A DNA stretch of 64,000 nucleotides, taken from assembly GCA_034440615.1 (NCBI GenBank), contig JAOTOM010005059.1:127501-191500 (forward strand). Reading direction: 5' to 3'. Shown here in pieces: positions 61,870-64,000 of the stretch (position 1 is the first letter of the stretch; the number at the start of each line of letters is the position of its first letter). The stretch is from Ashinkailepas kermadecensis (lineage: Eukaryota > Arthropoda > Thecostraca > Neolepadidae). Both the position numbers and the translations under genes were made by a program. The notes under the pieces are model-generated. The model did no database searches. It was not told the DNA's origin and was given only the letters and a program-made list of their open reading frames with translations.

Positions 61870-63000
61870 TACCATGAGGACATTTGTCATATGTACTTTT
61901 GTAGCGAGGAGTTGTGGGCTTGGGGTGTGATGTGACAGTGATTAATGGAGATGATGCATAGGTACACGGAGTTGGTACTGCAACCACCGCCGGCGCTCGT
62001 CCATTTACGGGACACGCCCGTGTAGCCCCATGTAACACAACACATCCACCACCCACTCACCCCCCCCCGCACATACACTAAATGGACGTTCTCGGGGCAG
62101 CCAGATGCAAGCGGGGACCGGGTAATATGCAAGTAACATTTTGGCAGTAATGTTTCGACAGCTGAATACTTGCGTTGAATTCGAACCAATTCCACTGGTC
62201 CTTAAAGTTACCCGTTTAAGCATTCATGCAACAGTCATTCCTTCCTTTCATTCTGTACGATCATTCGGTCCCTAATAATACAATAACGAATTCGCCCACG
62301 ATTTTCCCTTTCAGTGTTACGTAAGCATTTAGCGAGTCGTACTCCCTTTCACTGCGGACTTTTTTAGTCCCAAATGCATATTAATTACCCGCTCCGAGGT
62401 GCTACCTGCATGTGTCTATTTTAGTTACTGCCCTCAGGGCTTGGCATAACTGGCGGTGAAAATTTCCGTCGGCTTCTATGCGGCCTTATAACTGGACTCA
62501 GGTATCAATGGTCACCTTACCTAACCTTACTCAATCGACGCCATGCCTGACCTTACACGTTGAACCTTGCGACCGGGAGCGGCATTGATGGGTGGTCCAG
62601 TGCCCTGTCTCTCCCAATGCCCTCGTCCGACCATCTTGCTGCCCTATCCTGTCCTATTCAGTTACCGGGAACTTATGGAACGCCAAAGTCCCCTCCCAGC
62701 CAACGCTATAATCATACGGTCCTGGCTCGTAAGATCAACGGAGGGGGAGGATGTTTCCTCTGGGGCTGTGGTTGGCCTCTACCTAAGTCTGGCGCCAGAC
62801 ATCCTTCGGAACACCGCCATACCACGGTGCAGATCGATGCCGCCATGCCACGAAGCTTATTTCGTCCTCCGCCCGAAGGCACATCCGCCCCCTAGATCAT
62901 AGGACCGGCGGAAATTTGCAGCCCAGAAATACCTGAGTTTCCCAGATGCCCAGCTGGCAGTTACCACTGAGAAACACTGCCCAGGAGTAACTTTAGACTG
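61870..63000. other. no gene recognised
   Basis: Unique sequence; two overlapping plus ORFs at 62560-62902 have no known motif. Confidence 0.45.
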
Positions 63001-63280
63001 TGATGTCTAAAGGTCGAGGGAGTGACAGAGATGCTGACGTATGCCGAGATCTAGATCGCGGCAGTAGCAGAGACCGACAGATATTCGGACCAAAATCATG
63101 ACACAGAGACCGAGTTCGAGATCGTGACCGTGCCAGAGACGGACAGCTAAACTGGGACCGAGCGTTCGCCCCAGAGTGAGATCAATACAGCGATAGAGAC
63201 GGAAAGATATTTAGACTGAAATCAAGGGACAGAGACCGAGATTACGACAAGCACATATAGTTACTTAGACTGAGATTGCG
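63001..63280. repeat. degenerate AGAGACCGAG-rich repeat
   Basis: AGAGACCGAGATT/GACAGAGACCGA strings recur at irregular 25-90-bp intervals. One frame gives Arg-Asp dipeptides (RDRDRARD, KSRDRDRDYD) with stops between, so it is either a decayed RD-repeat exon or a simple repeat. Confidence 0.6.
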
Positions 63281-63339
63281 ACGAAGACATATTGTTTACA
63301 GGGAATTTTGCAACAAATGCCTTCTGATCAAGATATACC

Positions 63340-64000
63340 CTTATACCCCAGACTCTGCATGCTCACAAACTGCAGGCTTTTCACATGCTCACAAACTGCA
63401 GGCTTTCCGCATGTTCACAAACCGCAGGCTTTCATCATGCTCACATGCTGCAGGCTTTCCACTTGCTCACATGTTGCAGACTTCTGCACGCTCACAATTG
63501 CAGGCTTTCTGATTGCTCACAAACTGCAGGCTTTCCACATGCTCACAAACTGCAGGCTTTCCAGATGGTCACAAATTGCAGACTTTCTGCATGCTCACAA
63601 ATTGCAGGCTTTCCACATGCTCACAAACTGCGGGCTGTCCACATGCTCCCAAACTGCAGCCTTTCCGCATGCTCACGGCCACAGGATTTCCACATGCTCA
63701 CAATCTGCAGGCTTGCTGCATGCTCACAAAGATGCAAGGTTTCTGCATGCTTATATGCTACATGTTTCTGGCATGCTCGCAAGCTGCTGCCTTTCTGTAT
63801 GCCCACAATCTGCAGGCTTTCTGCATGTTCACAAACTGCAGGCTTTCCACACGCTCACAAGCTGCAGACTTTCTGCATGCTCACAAGCTGCAGGCTTTCT
63901 GCTTGCTCCCAAGCCAAAGGATTTCCATTTGCTCACAAGTTGAAAGCTTGTTGCATGCCAGCAAGCTGCATGCTTTCTTGCTGCTGACATACTGCAGGCT
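63340..64000. repeat. 26-bp minisatellite, about 25 copies, runs off the right edge
   Basis: Unit GCTCACAAACTGCAGGCTTT plus CCACAT with scattered substitutions. The long ORFs across it (for example 63308-63987 plus) arise because the unit lacks stops. Confidence 0.96.

Noticed and set aside
63308..63987. 211- and 200-codon plus ORFs
   Set aside because: 26-bp minisatellite; the peptide is a 26-residue period of three units.
63340..64000. CRISPR-like regular repeats
   Set aside because: Units abut without unique spacers and the DNA is eukaryotic; the same holds for the 47-bp, 54-bp and 33-bp arrays.

Overview
The window is invertebrate nuclear DNA. It contains spliced genes with large introns, non-LTR retrotransposon ends, several tRNA-derived SINEs, a mariner copy, and a very high load of minisatellites. 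Irritans/mauritiana-type mariner, GGTTAGG-rich AT tracts and the GOLD-domain C-terminus suggest an arthropod, but the species cannot be fixed from sequence alone.

Two conserved genes can be read, both on the minus strand. ALG12 (ER dolichol-P-mannose mannosyltransferase) occupies about 1.5-5.9 kb; its first three visible coding exons are present and the gene continues off the left edge. ACBD3/GCP60 (Golgi acyl-CoA-binding, GOLD-domain adaptor) runs from its start codon at 46145 to its stop at 14529 and appears complete. I place eleven coding exons with consistent splice phase: 46007-46145, 40408-40549, 36505-36645, 34133-34252, 25619-25706, 23559-24018, about 20779-20931, 19305-19429, 18088-18253, 16616-16743 and 14529-14612, about 580 codons in all. 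Neither gene is visible as one long ORF. The longest ORFs in the window are artefacts of stop-free minisatellites.

The most interesting pattern is that minisatellites sit on exon-intron junctions. At least eight of the thirteen splice donors I can place are tandemly copied together with exon bases. The copy number runs from 2 (ALG12 exon 1, ACBD3 exon 9) to about 20 (ACBD3 exon 5, a 54-bp unit with a consensus donor in nearly every copy). Two acceptors also carry arrays. Several units are multiples of 3, so use of a downstream donor would lengthen the protein in frame.

Layout: 0-1.3 kb, 47-bp and 20-bp arrays; 1.5-5.9 kb, ALG12 with a LINE 3' end in an intron; 6-14.2 kb, intergenic, with a TA-flanked MITE, a foldback repeat and GC-rich arrays; 14.5-46.1 kb, ACBD3, its introns full of minisatellites, 5'-truncated LINE ends, SINEs and a decayed mariner; 46.1-57 kb, AT-rich flank with LINE, SINE and MITE-like repeats; 57-64 kb, mostly unique sequence with a few unrecognised protein-like minus-strand segments and two short-period arrays.
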